The notes below the pieces were generated by a model. The model was not told where the DNA came from and made no database searches. It saw nothing but the letters and a program-made list of their open reading frames with translations. Positions 37,912-52,273 of a stretch of 64,000 bases of DNA are shown piece after piece. Each line of letters begins with the position of its first letter. Within the stretch, counting starts at the first letter, position 1. The position numbers and the translations under genes are program-made. The stretch is from the NCBI GenBank assembly GCA_905331475.1, contig CAJNYU010003023.1:62001-126000 (forward strand). Reading direction: 5' to 3'. Origin of the DNA: Rotaria socialis. Taxonomy: Eukaryota > Rotifera > Eurotatoria > Philodinida > Philodinidae.

Positions 37912-38618
37912 GATCTGAAACCAAGATCCGAACCTCTTGTTTATCCAACTTTAGTTTGCGTTTGATAAAAATACTTAGACTTGATAGTTTCTTCATCTTT
38001 TCATTTATATAAAATTCTTACAAGATATTTTTTCCAATGCATGTAAGCAAAATGCGAACGCAGTACTAGAGAGAGAGAGAGAGCGCGAAAGAAACAATAA
38101 TGACAACAACATCAAGAACAGCAAAAGAGGAACGTAGAGCCAACAAGAACAACTACATGCAATAAAATATCGACTGCTGTCTTTTTTTAGATATCTTCCA
38201 ATCTGTACACACACACAAATAGACGCACGCGCACAAAAAAAGAAAATGAATCTGAACTCACAAATCTTTTTTATTTTCAATTTTTTTTTCTATCATCCGA
38301 GACCGAAACAAGACAAGAAAAGAAAAATCAAACAAAAGTGACGATGATACGTACATATACATTGATAGATAGATTGAATAAGGGAAAAAGAAAACAAAAT
38401 GGGCACAAAACAAAAAAGAAAAGAGAAAACGAAAACATATCGTTTGCAAGCACACGGACGTAAACAGACATCATCAACTAATGTTTGCTCGGACGATTCA
38501 AGAAAAAGCAACAACAACAACAACAACATTTATTTTATATATCTCTTCCAGTCTTTAAGCGTGTGTGTATATTGGGGATTTTTAAACGACACCCGAGTTG
38601 AGAAGAACGAAAATAAAT
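37912..38618. other. Intergenic, simple repeats
   Basis: About 700 bases between the SDR 5' end and the PP4R3 3' end. It contains a (GA)n run near 38069-38083, a (CA)n run near 38206-38217 and an (AAC)n run near 38508-38526. No gene is recognised despite long open frames produced by the repeats. Confidence 0.6.
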
Positions 38619-41600
38619 TCACTTTGTTGATTCATCATTATTCCGCTTAAACACTTTGTTTTGTTCAGTATTATTGTTATCATTTAACAGAGATGCATTA
38701 TCGTCATTCGGTACTGATGAAGATACGTGATCATCATTATTGTTATTATTATTATCATCGTGATCATGTTCAATTTTACGTTTACGTGTCGTCGATGAAC
38801 ATGAATCACTGTTATTACCATTGGTATTGAGCTCATTGGACTTTGTAAATACATCATTTTCAATGTCTCCTTCTTGTTCATTTTCATCGTCATTATATTG
38901 ATCAGCAATATTCGATAAGCCAGGACTCTAAATAAACAAAAATATGATGTTTTTCTTTTTGTCAGATCTCTAATCTAGTATTCAATTGGATAGGATATCG
39001 AAATTTTTTCGCGAAAGAAAAACGATCATATTTTTACCATAGCATATGTCGATGTTGGCTCATTGGATCGAGGTGACGATGAACTTGAAGAACCATTTGT
39101 CGTTGTCGAAGGAACATCAACTCGAAGTGCTGCTGGTGGATCATTTTCAGCACTTATAGATGACGATGGAGGTAATTGGCCAACAGAAGATATTGGTGAA
39201 CGTCGAATATGAATACTGATTACTGGTTTGTTGTACTGAGAACGCGACGCTCCTATTACAGATCAAGATTAGTAAATGAGAGAAAAATTAATATTATTTT
39301 ACTTGATTTTTTTCCGGTAGTCGTCATTGGCATTCCATCCTCATCATGATCTGCGCGAAAATGATGAGATCGAATAGGTTCATTCGTTGAAATTGCACTC
39401 GTTGTTCCACTGGTTTCGGGTTGACTGTCTTCATCATCCGAGCCACCATTATACACAGTACCACGGTTAACTAATGAGATTTTATTTTCATCATCATCGT
39501 CATTAAACCAATTTTCTTCTTCAGCATCTAGATCACGATCATCTTTTCGATGACGTTGGGTTTGATTAAAATGTTGCATTGGTAATAGATGACTATTATT
39601 TAAATTATCATGTAGACGTGATGAACCAATCGGTGAACTAAAAAACACAATGTTTTTAAGGATATTTTCAAGGTAGAGATGAACTTCTTCTAACACCGAA
39701 CTAATTGATAAATCACCTGTGAGAATAAATTACTTTTAACTCTTCATAATACTTATCAAGAGTACTCAATGATAATTGAAATTTCATCTTTTTTTTCTTC
39801 TTCTTCTTCTTCTATTCATATCGCTTTATGCACCAACAAGTATTTCCTGTTATTAATCGATCACGATGAATTATATGTCAGTTTACACACTCGAATTCGA
39901 CTTTCGAAAGAGTCTTTCTGAGAACTTACCTATCACTAAGCATTCGTTCTCGCCGATCTCGATGAGCTTCATATCGTATTTTTAACTCATGAAATGTTTT
40001 GACATAATTTACAGATTCAAATTCGGAATAGAAATTTTCAACAAAATAATTGATTAATATTTTAACATCTTCCTAAAGTAGAAGAATCAATAACATAATT
40101 TTACAGAGAAAAAAAAGAAGAAATCTTTACATGTCGAAGAAATTCAAACAATTCAATTAAAGCTGAATTTAATAGATTATAACGTCGTTTATTAGCCTTA
40201 AATGAATCGACAATAGGTGCAAAATAATTATTGCGAACAATTGCTAAATTGTACTGTTCATCTTTAAGGCCAACAATTTTTCGCAAGAACCGCAGTGCAC
40301 CTAAACAGACAAGTGAAAAACATTTGTATAAATCTTCACAAAATACTTGTTTTCTTTTTATTACTTAGTTGAAGAAATTGATGTTTAGATTGTAATAATA
40401 CAAGTACACGTCGTAGTAAATCTTTTTTGTTAAGAAAATTTCTCATATGATATGTATGATGTTCAATACAAAATGTAACAAAATCAAGTATTAAATTTTG
40501 CAATTGAGCAATATGAAAATCATCGCGAGTTAATCTAAGATCAGATGTATTAGCCATAAGTGGAGCGAGTAATACAGACATTGATCGAAAATAGAAAAAT
40601 GATAAAAATTCCGTTTTTTCACTTATGACCACAGCCATCATATTTTCAGGATCAATTAATAATTTAAGATAGTTCATTAAATTAAGTGCGCCACTTAATT
40701 CTATACACAACAGAAAAAAACCAGATGCTTATTCATTCATTCCGAAATTTCTAATACCTGGATCGGGATCACTTTGAATTTCGCTAATAACAAGATTAAG
40801 TAGTAATTCATCGTCGTCTTGTATTGATTGAGTTTCTTGCAGCATGTATTCACGTACAGTAGATGGATTACATTCAACTATAGATGCAAATACATCCAGT
40901 GCGGCTTGTTTTGTTGTTACATCATCCAAACTCTAGTTTAGGTTTTAGGCAGTAGATTTATTTCATTCTTAACTAATTCTATTTTTCACTTACAAGCATT
41001 ACTTGTATGACGTTTAATATACCATGAGTAGCGAGTGCCTAAATAAACAATACTCAACGATGATCATTACAGTCGCAAACAAGATTTTTAGATTGAAGAG
41101 CGAGTGCTGCAAACCATGATGTAGGAGAATTTCCATTTCAAGTCAACAATTATTCTTTTATGCTCTAAAAACTCTGCTAGAACGAACACATCATATGTGG
41201 TTCAACAATTATGAATTGCAGAAAAGCTAGCTTGGCCTCCTGAGGATTAGATAGCATCATGACCTATACACGAGATAAGATGATGTCTCTTAATTGCTTT
41301 CGTCTAGATACCATTATTAGAAAGATGAAGTTTATTAAATGAAATATGATCCAAAACGAATGTTGAGTAAAACCTTGGCCCTCCGGGAACATTCTTAGAT
41401 TACCGTATTATAATCAATGAACGACTTCTTTCAAGAAAATTTTCCGAAAATGAATAAATCGTTTTGGATAACATTTTTTTATGTTTTGTTATTATAACAT
41501 TAGGGGTTTTCTTGTTAGCGAACAATGTAGCCGTTTTCTAGTATATCATTAGTACAAGAAAGTAATAACAAAGGAAAACAATTCTATTTTATTTTACCCA

Positions 41601-43778
41601 TTTGATATTTGTCCGTAACAGAAATAATAGCCCGTCGCTATCGTCAAACGATACTTTGGAGAAACAGCTGATCAAAACTATCTAACGCTACGAAAACTAA
41701 ATAAAGCAGAATATCGATGCTTTGTTATCTAATAATTGTGTTCGTGACGGTGAGTTTCATATGGCCGTATTAAAAAAAACATGATCCTATTCATGATACA
41801 AGTTCGATATGTGAGCATTCGAGCAGATTATTGAATTTGTCGGCTTATATTAATACGACTAAACTTATGTGTAAAGTACTTCTATTATTTGGATATCTTC
41901 TCACTATTCGTATTAGATAAAATCCTGACAGGGATTATTCGCAAATTTCCCTTCAAAGAAGCACCTGAAATAGATTCTCTCTTGCTCTAAAAATATTTGA
42001 ATAATTTGTACATTGATACGGCTAATTTTACTTTCCGAAAAACTTACTAAGGTTTCTTTTATATCAGTAAATTTACCGGATAAATATTCCCATCTGTAAT
42101 TTTTATATTCCTCTGTCAAAGGTACAAAATATTGTTTTTTTTCTCACTCGTATAATCATGTTTCACACACGTTGTATTATATTTTAAACAAGACTAATTA
42201 ATAACCTATTAGAAATGCAATGTCGGAATGTAACCTGTCGATCAGAACGGCTTCATGTTTTGTTTTTTTTATGTCGAAGAGTCTTTCTCATCTTTTGCAG
42301 TACCTACTAATGAGTACTTGTAGAAATGTTGAATCCATGGTTTTCTTGAAAGCTTTAGAGTTCACTATATTTGTCTCGTCAAACATGACTAATTCATTGA
42401 CCCCGTCGAAGTCGAACTTTTGGTTCTAGATAAAATTGTTCTTTGAACTTACTTGGAAAAAATTGTCTCTATTTTGTTGTTGTAAAGTTTGTGAAAAAAC
42501 ACAAAACTCTTTAAGAAATAACATAAGATCTTTACGTTTTTCATCTGATAAATTTTCATCTTTCAGTGTTGCAAATAATTGACTAAGGAATTTAGGATCT
42601 TCCTAAACAAAAGAAATTTCAATGATAAGACGAAAACTTACAAAATTATTTTATCTTACGTATAATAATGTAACAATATCAACTTTATTAAAAAATAAAA
42701 AACTATTCATTGTTGATAATAGATTTTCTTCGAATAGACTCGGTGCTGGTAGAATTGCATCTTGTATATATTGTACTCTGTAGGTTTGATGAATTTTCGA
42801 TAGTAATTCTTGATTTATAATAGGTATAACTTCTCGAAATGTTGCTTTGGTATCTAAAAATTCTCTATGATTACGTTTTTCATGATAATTTAATTGTGAA
42901 TCATATTCTAAACAGCCAATAACATCCAAAATAAATTCTTCACTAAATAATAATTGAAATAGACTTGATTTATTTAAATAGAACATTGAACGTATGATTT
43001 CGTATAGTTGATGTAATGATTCAAGATTTTCTAAATCTTCACATATATGAAAAAGATCAATTAATTTTCGTAAATAATTTCCAGATTCAATTGCACGTGC
43101 TAACAAATCACGACGTGATGCATCACGAACTTTATCTGGACTAAATAAATCACATATATCACGTAGATGAGATAAATCAACTGGTGGTAATATTATTGAT
43201 GAAGGCAAATAATTATCATTGGATTCGCCGGCGCATTCATCGTCTGAGTCATAGACTGTCGTACCGTTAGAATCAGATGTTAAATTATTTGCAGTGGTTA
43301 AAAATGGTGAAGACTCTTTGCCTTGAACCTTAAATCAATTGAAGTACATACTTAATCTATATTAATGGTTATGGAAATTTTTTTTTGTCTTACATAACAT
43401 ATATTTTCCCAGATGTCGTCACAACCAGCTTTCTCTTGAAAGCTCAGTGCTAGATCATGTTTATCTCCTTCTGACCAAACGACTAATGTTTCCTAAACAA
43501 TAAAGAATACTATAGAATAAAATGTTTTTATAAAATTCTTGTCAAACAACTTGTTGTTTTTGATATTTGGTATTTAGTAGAATTTTTGAATCTAGTAATG
43601 TTGAACCATCAACTTCAGATTTAACAATAAGTGCATGAGTTGTGTTGGGTGCTGTTGGTGTAGTACAAGTTACAAAGCCAGTGCCACGATCGTCCCATTG
43701 ACGTTCCTCGTTTAAAGTATACAGTTTCACACGTGATCGATTGTTCGGTGATAGTGTTGTTGTCGAAGGACTTATCAT
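38619..43778 (-). CDS. PPP4R3: Serine/threonine-protein phosphatase 4 regulatory subunit 3 (SMEK)
   Basis: Minus-strand exons: 43778-43551, 43492-43394, 43328-42660, 42602-42453, 41038-40994, 40932-40758, 40700-40365, 40300-40131, 40072-39930, 39637-39303, 39252-39038, 38927-38619; 957 residues. The protein targets PP4 to substrates in DNA repair, cell-cycle and developmental signalling. The N-terminal EVH1/PH-like domain ([19 protein letters not shown]), the SMEK/DUF625 core ([55 protein letters not shown]), and ARM-like repeats ([34 protein letters not shown]) align throughout with SMEK1/2. The tail is acidic with [11 protein letters not shown], Ser-rich, and carries KRKIEHD as a likely nuclear signal. 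Intron 4 (41039-42452) is unusually long at 1.4 kb with no gene inside that I can support. Start chosen at the first ATG before RVKLYTLNE; vertebrate orthologs begin just there. Confidence 0.95.
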
Positions 43779-45754
43779 CGATTTCAGATTGTCCAAAGTG
43801 ATAGTTAAATATTGTCTAAAATTGAATGTAGTTTTATTTAAGGTTTAATTAGAATATATAAGATGGAACGTTACTGGCATCTGTCACAAACTATTTCGAA
43901 AGGCAGATAGAAAGAGATAGAAAAAGAACTCAAACGAATAAACAATAACAACAACAAGACAAAAGAGTGCTATTGCAGAGTAGCCAATCAAACGGAAATA
44001 TTCGACCTTTTCTTTGTATTTTTACATAGATCTTATGATTACTAATTTAAAATATATAATGATGGGATCAGTTGAGAAACATTTTAATTAAATAAAACGA
44101 TATTTTTCAATGATAGATATAGATGGCGTTATTAACTACAATGACGTTCGATATCATGAGATGAGAGGTTATCAAGTAAAATTTCTGCGTTTATTTCGAT
44201 TGAATTTTACGATTAAGGAAATAGATCAAGGAACTGTAGAGTGTAAATAATTTAATTTAGCATAGCGATGGAATCGATCTGAAAGAGTTGATGAGCGTGA
44301 AGTCAAGAAGTTTCATCCAAAACAGTCAACAGGAAACTTATCTCTTAATGGATCACAGAATCACAAAAAGAAGAGTTGCACTCGTCTATAAGGACAAAAA
44401 GTAGCGCCACATACATTATATAGACGAGAAACGATCCGAATTCAGTTCGGTGATCATTCTTTGGACATACTATGAATAGATCGAGTTTTAGTTTAGAATA
44501 TATTACATCTAGTTTCTATCATGCTTAGAGAGAATCTTTGAAATGTATATTGACTGAATAATTTTATATTATAAGTGTTTTTTAACACTTTTTTGTTGGC
44601 GAGCCTTTCTCTGGTGTGAGAACTGAAATCAACTATTCCATGAAGTAGATTATTTTAATGGCAGATTAATCAAAATGTGTGGTCCAGACATAAAATAGTC
44701 CTATCCGATGACTCAGAAAGATTAACATAAAAATAGACACACAGATTTTATTCTATACCATTGGTCTCATATTTCATTTAATCAAAATTCAAACATGCAA
44801 TCAACTGATTGAAGCCAGGAAACCTATAGTTGCATAACACATATCTCAAAGGATTTGAAAATAGAACAGAAAACACTGAACTGTTTACATGGATGTTTCC
44901 ATCATAATACTTCTTCTCGTCTGAAGTATTATCGTTGTCGCTACAATATTTGAGAAGCCGCCTTGGTTATGAGCCGCCTGAATCACATGCAAATTCATAC
45001 AATCTTATTAGAAAACAGTCTGTCATCATTGAAATTCGTTCCAGATATTCATTCTCTTAATATAATACATACATGTGATGTGTCGCCAAAGAAAACTTTA
45101 ATTGACAACATCGATCTGAACATACGAACAGTTTTTCTTCCCCGAATATGTTCTCATTCTCATTGACCTATGTAGAATTACATAGCGCATGTTATTTTGC
45201 TATAACAAGATTTATTCATCTCGAAAAACTTCACCGGCCAATTTTTGAACGAAATAAAGAATAATCATCAGCCATGAAACCACAATTAATCACATTGATG
45301 GTTGATTAATCGTTTCTCCTCACAGAGACAGTCTATCACTCACGATTGTCATTTGTTTAGCGATTTCAACGACATAAGCACTTATGAATTGTGTGTACAA
45401 ACATGTCATGCAACATAATTCCTGATCTTCACATCTTCAAACTAATGAAGGTCTCAGCACTGTCATAAACAATGTATAGAATTCCTCATCCAGAGAATTA
45501 ATAATAAGAAAAAAAAAGAAACAAGTGTCTTCTTATGTTAAATAGTTTCTTTTAGTTTTCATATATATTTATTATCTTTAAATTCTTGTTCTTTGCAGGC
45601 GTAACTATATACTAAATTAATTAATTCCATTGCATTTGACATCTTCGTTTCTGATTGCTCGAAAAACTAAGCCAATAGGATTTCTGCCACAATTTCTCAT
45701 AATTATTGAAAGTTGTTTTTCTTTTCTTACAATAAAATACCGACCGACGCAAGC
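43779..45754. other. Divergent promoter region, PP4R3 / HID1
   Basis: Almost 2 kb between two divergently transcribed genes. AT-rich, with no gene supported; a 67-codon frame at 44963-45166 has no recognisable product. The 5' UTRs and both promoters should be here. Confidence 0.5.
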
Positions 45755-48700
45755 ATGGGAAATACTGATTCAAAAGTTGATTTTCGTGTAGCTGTTGTGC
45801 AATTAACATCTCGTAGTCAGGTAGAATAGGAGAAGAAAAAAACTTGAAAAAAATAGTTCGCTTTTTTGTTTTCAATAGCAAATCGAAGCAAACGATGAAT
45901 CATTTTGGGATCAATTTTGGTCGGATAAGATTTCAAGCGTTCAAGATATATTTGCTTTAGTACCAGCTGCTGAAATACGTGCATTACGTGAAGAATTGCC
46001 ATCAAATTTAGCTACATTGTGCAATAAACTTGTGGATCGTTTACAATTAGCTACAGAACATTCATGTCAAACTCAGCGAGATCAAACAGCTGGTTAGTAG
46101 GAAAACCATGTATAGCATATCATGCCATTTTATTTATAGCCATTAATTGTGTTCGATTATTAACTCGTCTATTACCGTATATATTTGAAGAACCTGAATG
46201 GCGAGGTTTTTTCTGGTCGGATATTCCAACAGGTCAACAGCAGACAACATCAAATGGAGTTCGTAGAATGCGGTTTTTTTTCTCTAAATGAAACATCATT
46301 CTGGTGTTTTTCTTCTAGGAATATGTTAGTAAACCACCATTAGCCGAACGACTACTTCAAACATTAGCAGTAAGAAGAATTTCTAATAGTTTATTTTTAT
46401 TTATTTTTTGTTTCTTGAAGGATCTATTATTTTGTCCGGACTTCACAGTTGCATCCAAGAAGAAGAAAGGACCAGTAGGAATATCAATATTTGAATGTTC
46501 AAATTATTGAATTTTGTATGTTTTTAGGAAAATCCTGAAGATATTCAAACTATTGATAGTTGTGAATATATTTGGGAAGCCGGTGTCGGCTTTTCCCAAT
46601 CACCTGTTCATGTACCAAGCAATGATAAAAATCGAACAGAAGTTCTTAAACTTTTACTAACATGTTTCTCAGAAACAATATATATGACACCAACACGTAA
46701 TTTGCTTCAAATTATTGATGAGGAGGAAATGTAGACTTTCAAAAAGTCTCGCGTGGGTTTTTGTTAGAGGATCACATATATCAATGATTGTCTAAAAGAG
46801 ATGAACTTTACAAAAGACAAAGTGCTCGAAATAAAACTAAGTACATACAACATCCTAGCAAAAAATATATTTGTCATACATTTATAGGTTTACATTCTAA
46901 ACGATAGAGAAAAAAAAATTTCTATAGCTTCAGAAGCTCTTTTTTGTTAGTATATTTAAGAATTTTAATTGTATGAATTAAATTCTACGAATTCTTAATG
47001 CACTTACTTATTTTAAGTGATAAAATTACGATTTGAAAAATCTCGAATCTACGAGCAAGAACTTTTCAAGAAGTAGTTCATTCAAAAGTTATAAAAGTCG
47101 AAAGAGATATTAAGGAAATACTTCAACGACGACTATTCATTTGAAGTACTTCTTAAAGTGATTCATCCGTTATAATTTTTATTGAAACCAATAACAGACT
47201 AGTTTCTCGATAAATAAAACACTTCGGTTTCGTAATAGAAATGTCGATTTTTTCTGATTATGATTTTGCACATGTCTATATCATTGCCCAAAGAATCATT
47301 AATTAACTGGATTTCCGCATCACCATAAGAAATTTCCGTTCGTCCTGATTTAATCTTTTCATCAAAATACTTGCGATAGAATTCTTCTCTATGCAGATAT
47401 GCTTAGCGATGCGTAATACAAAGACCTTGACATGTATATGTCTACTGACACTCAATGTATCACCATTGTTTATTTTTAATATTTTTTCAGTCGAACAACA
47501 TTCCCATGCGAATAAATGGTTAACTTATTTTACATCTGGTCAAAATCGGTAAATACATCTACTTCATTGAAAATATTCATTGATTTTTTTCTTCTCATTT
47601 AGACAAACTCTACCTCTATTTACATCATTAATAAATGTAGTATTTTCCTATGATCCAGTTGGTTATTTGCCGTATAATTATCTATTATTTACTGACACGC
47701 GTGAACCTCTAGTCGAAGTAGCTGCTCAATTGTTATGCATTACATTAGATAATAGTTCATTTTTATCGAATGATCAACCATCATCACCAACAAGTAAAAC
47801 GTTTCTATCGTTACCAGGAGATGATTGCCCAAATTTATTCATTAATTATTTATCACGTATTCATCGTGATGATGTAAGATAATCAATAAGAAAAACAAAA
47901 ACACAAAAATATCTTGATTTTTTTGCTTTACTTTTAAGGATTTCAATATTTTATTGCGAGGCTTCTGTCGTTTATTAAATAATCCTCTTATTCAAACATA
48001 TCTACCTGGTTCATGTAAAAAGATTGGTTTCTATCAAGAACTACTTATTTTATTTTGGAAATTTTGCGATCGAAATAAGGTTGTAGAAGCACGTTTAGTA
48101 TTTAATAATCTTTTCTTTTTATTCTATAGAAATTTTTATACTATGTTCTAAAATCCAGTGAAGTACTTGATTTACTCGTACCAATACTTTATTTTCTTAA
48201 TGATGCTCGTTCGGATACAGGTAAGTCTATATATGCACTACAAAAATAAGAATTTAAAAAGCAATTTTCATTGAAAATTTAAAAACAAATTTCCAGGATG
48301 AATTCATTTCGTAAAAAAAAGGCTTTCCTAGATTCAGAATTTCTTAGTTGTAATTGCGCCGGTAATTTTTGGTATCATTATTTATAATAATAAAATAATA
48401 TCCTTTTCTTTTTATAGCCAAAATTGGTTTAATGCATATTGGTGTATTTATTTTACTTCTATTGAGTGGCGAAAGAAATTTTGGTGTTCGTTTAAATAAG
48501 CCCTATGTAACACGAATACCAATGGATATACCTGTGTTTACAGGAACGCATGCAGACTTATTAATCATTGTAAAAACCGAAAACTTTCATTTTTGTTGAC
48601 AACAGATAGAACTCGATTGTTTTCTTCATGTTTAGGTCTTTCATAAAATAATTGTTTCCGCACATCAACGTTTGCAACCATTATATGATTGTTTATTAAC

Positions 48701-50012
48701 AATAATAGTCAATATTTCACCTTATCTTAAAACGTTGTCTATGGTATCAAGCAATAAATTACTTCATTTACTTGAGGTACAGAATCAAATTTTGAAACAA
48801 AAAGAAATGATGATATGTAATTCATTTTTCGATTATGTATTTATCTAGGCATTCAGTTCACCATGGTTTTTACTAGCAGCGCCGGACAATCATCATCTTG
48901 TCTTCTTCCTTCTCGAAGCTTTCAATAATCTTATTCAATACCAATTCGATGGTAATACAATTTCGGTTTTTTTCCTTTAATAAATATTCGTTTAATTGAT
49001 TCTAGGCAATGCAAATCTTGTTTACACAATAATTCGTAAACGCCAAGTTTTCTTTGCATTGAGTAATTTAGCAACCGATAGTCCAACAATAGCAAAATTA
49101 AGTACGAAAAATTCCAATGCGCCGTCAGCCTCATCAAAAAAGAATGTCGATAGTTCGGAAAGTAAACAAACTATTTTTCAAACACCATTAAAATCAGTCG
49201 GTGATGGTGAACCACAATTAAATAAAGATTTCGCGCAACAACTCAGTTTAAATTCAGCTGGACTTATGACTAGTGCTATGACGACAACGCTTGCTGAAAC
49301 ACCATGTAAATAAAAATTGATAAATTCGAAGACAAACCTAAAAATTCTGTATTTTAAAAACACTATCTTTCATTTCTTACAGCTATTCATAAAATGACTG
49401 AACGTACATTAGCTGCTTCACCGAATATGGAAAGCAACCAACGTCAACGTTCTGGTACGAATAATGACGGATCTGCACCACCGAGTCCTGTACGTACTTT
49501 TATTGAAATAATTAGACGATTAGACTTTCTTATTTTATCATTCTCGATACGTTTAGTCTGCTTCGCCTTCATCGCCAACTACAGCATCGCCAATGCACTT
49601 TCACCAAACAGATAATAGTCTCTGGTCACCAACATCTGAATGGGTACAATCATGGAAAGGAAAATTACCATTACAAACCATCATGCGTCTTCTACAAGTT
49701 TTGGTGCCACAAGTTGAAAAAATCTGCATGGATCGTGGTTTAACTGATGAAAGTGAAATAATTAAATTTTTACAACATGGAACGCTAGTGGGTCTATTAC
49801 CAGTACCTCATCCAATTTTAATTCGAAAATATCAACCGAATTCTGGTACAGTAATGTGGTTTCGAACATACATGTGGGGCGTTATTTATCTCAGGTAAAT
49901 AACCAAATCATTATAACCATTAATATTAATTTTTAATTACTCGTTTAGGAATGTTGATCCACCAATTTGGTATGATACGGATGTTAAATTATTTGAAATT
50001 CAACGTGTTTAA
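45755..50012 (+). CDS. HID1: HID1 domain-containing protein
   Basis: Exons: 45755-45820, 45879-46092, 46140-46258, 46319-46369, 46421-46474, 46528-46696, 47491-47548, 47603-47873, 47939-48079, 48130-48220, 48418-48569, 48636-48776, 48849-48951, 49016-49305, 49383-49499, 49557-49894, 49949-50012; 812 residues (human 788). HID1 is a peripheral Golgi/trans-Golgi protein needed for dense-core vesicle formation and acidification. MGNTDSK keeps Gly2 for N-myristoylation. Nearly every exon tracks human HID1: DQFWSD...FALVPAAEIRA, YIFEEPEWRGFFWS, HIGVFILLLLSGERNFGVRL, MDIPVFTGTHADLLIIV, QTIMRLLQVLVPQVEKIC, QHGTLVGLLPVPHPILIRKY and the terminal WYDTDVKLFEIQRV. Exon 6 must end at 46696 (donor GTAATT) because reading on hits a stop; the following intron is 794 bases. 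A Ser/Thr-rich linker (about residues 640-710) is variable in the family. Confidence 0.95.
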
Positions 50013-51697
50013 GCATAATCGAAAAACGACCATTGTCTTCTTTTTGTTGTTGTTGTTGTTGTTGTTGTCCTTGTCGATTTTACTTTTTCCTTCTCGTTTA
50101 ATCATATATATTTTATTCATTAGTTCTCGTATATTTATTTAAAATTCTGATAAGCACACGTTAACGGAGAGACAGAGAGAATTTATTTATTATTTGGATA
50201 ACGGATAAATGGGAAAAAAGGAAAGATTAGAGAATATGATGTATTTTGCGTCTTTTTTTTGTTCGTATTTTAAAAAGTTAGTTATGCATTCATTATTTGT
50301 TGTTTCTGTTGCGTTTTCTTTTTGGTGGATGCTTAGAAAAAGGAATTAATAAATACATATATATTTACATGTTATTGATCTCCAATTGAATTGATTCCAT
50401 GTTTTGTATTCGAAAAACAAAATAGTAAGCGGTTTCTATGATCCACAGTATTACTGTTATTTTGGCATGTTCGTTTTTATCGGTTTGGGCATTGCTACGT
50501 TTCTCAATTCTTATTAGAAACGATTAGTCCGCTTCGATTTGTTTTTTACTTCTACCGAGTATGCGCACTATGAAAGTAAATGGTGTTCCGTCTAACGATG
50601 TAATCTTTTGTTTTTATTCACTCTTGCTTTCATCATTAAGATAGGAAGAGAAGTGACCATGTTCGACAGGCTAATTATCATGCACAGCCAACTGATTGCA
50701 TATATGTATGTCTGTCTATCTATCAAGAAAATCTAGGTGAGAAGAAAAGAAAAAAGGCATAGACCATACTTGACTACCGAGGAATAAAACTACTCGTTGA
50801 ATTAATATTCTTTTACTCTTTGATTGATCAACTATTTTTTGTCTCAATAGAAAGGTATGTACATTACTGATTTCAAAGTGCTTATGAGCAGACTTATTAG
50901 TAAATTTTGGTCAAATTAAATCAATAGAGGAAGTTTATATTGGTTGCCTGAGCTCCTATGACAGGATTTCCTTTGTTCCATTGAGAAATCAATAGTAATC
51001 ATATATAGGTTTGTGTATATTTATTGTTTTCCTGTTCACTACTCTAGTCTCTTGGTATGTTGAATGAACGAACAGTATTGTATAATCTTCTAAATAACAA
51101 AGGGAACAGAAAATTCGAAAGAACTGTAACTATGAAGGTATGCTCACGAGGATTGTCAGTCGTCGTCATTCATCAACACTCTAATATCAAAAGAGACAAA
51201 AGAGAACAATTGTTTCTTTTGAACAACTGGATCAAGAATAAAACACATTCATGAATGATTATTTTCCTCTGTGCTGTTTTATGATTAATAGTAAGAAATT
51301 ACTAATGCAAATGTTCGTTTTTCACATGAGCCACTTGATACATGTATACAACGTTATTCATGCATGCGCATATTGTGCGGTATGTATAAGTGCCTGAATT
51401 TTAAGATTGAATTTCCATTTGAACAATGTTCAATCTTACGTGAATATAATATCGAATGATTATTGTGTCCGACAAAAGAAAAAAAAGGATCGGATATAAA
51501 TAGAAAAAACGATGCATATGAAATTTGTTCTTAAATTTTCGAAAGGTTATAAATTTTCTTTTCGAATATAACTGTCGACATCGTATCAATTTTCGTATGA
51601 TCAATCGAACGAAAGTATATATATCACAATCTTACTCTTTCTTCATTAAAAACTTTTCGATTTTTGATGTCATTCTAATAGAAGTGTTTGATGACCT

Positions 51698-51734
<37 letters not shown>

Positions 51735-52273
51735 TTTCTATTGTCAATTTGATCTTTTTCAACTTGTATACCATTCATTTAATATATCTTCATACACGCG
51801 AAATGTGTTTGTATTGAACACAAATACGTACGCACACACAGTCGGGTAAATATCATGGAGGAAAAAAAAGGAATGTTGTTATGTTTTGTACAGGGAACAA
51901 GAGAATGGAGAAGATTGTATGTGTTTGCGCCTACACTCGTGCACTATTCTAATGGCCGAACGAAACGAACGAGAAAGTTAATACGATTTTTCTTCTTCTT
52001 GTCTATCTGTCTGTACGTGCTTACTCTCGTCCGAACAACATCAGCAGTTTAACTTGAATTTCCCTCTCGATGAAGAGAATACGACAAGAAAATTGATCAT
52101 TCATCCACATCGCGATAACGTATATATTGTGTCCTTCAGTTTCAATAGACATTTCGTCAATTTCTTTCTTTTTTAATCAACAGAAAGGAAAAAAAAGAAT
52201 TGACCTTGTGTTGTGAATACAACTCTAATTGAATGTCTTTTTCTCTTTCTAGTATTCTTTTCTTTTTTTTCAA
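50013..52273. other. Intergenic between HID1 and RapGAP gene
   Basis: About 2.3 kb, AT-rich. Contains a (TTG)n run just after the HID1 stop (about 50046-50067), a (TC)n tract at 51698-51730 and a CA-rich patch near 51830. Non-coding 5' exons of the RapGAP gene may lie here but none could be supported. Confidence 0.5.
51698..51730. repeat. (TC)n microsatellite upstream of RapGAP gene
   Basis: Perfect TC dinucleotide run of about 16 units, some 540 bases before the first coding exon of the RapGAP-like gene. Confidence 0.95.

Noticed and set aside
37434..38650. Long frames on both strands near 37.4-38.6 kb
   Set aside because: Either shadows of SDR exons or products of GA, CA and AAC simple repeats.
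41039..42452. Search for a nested gene in the 1.4 kb PP4R3 intron
   Set aside because: The 68- and 69-codon frames have no recognisable product or supporting splice structure.
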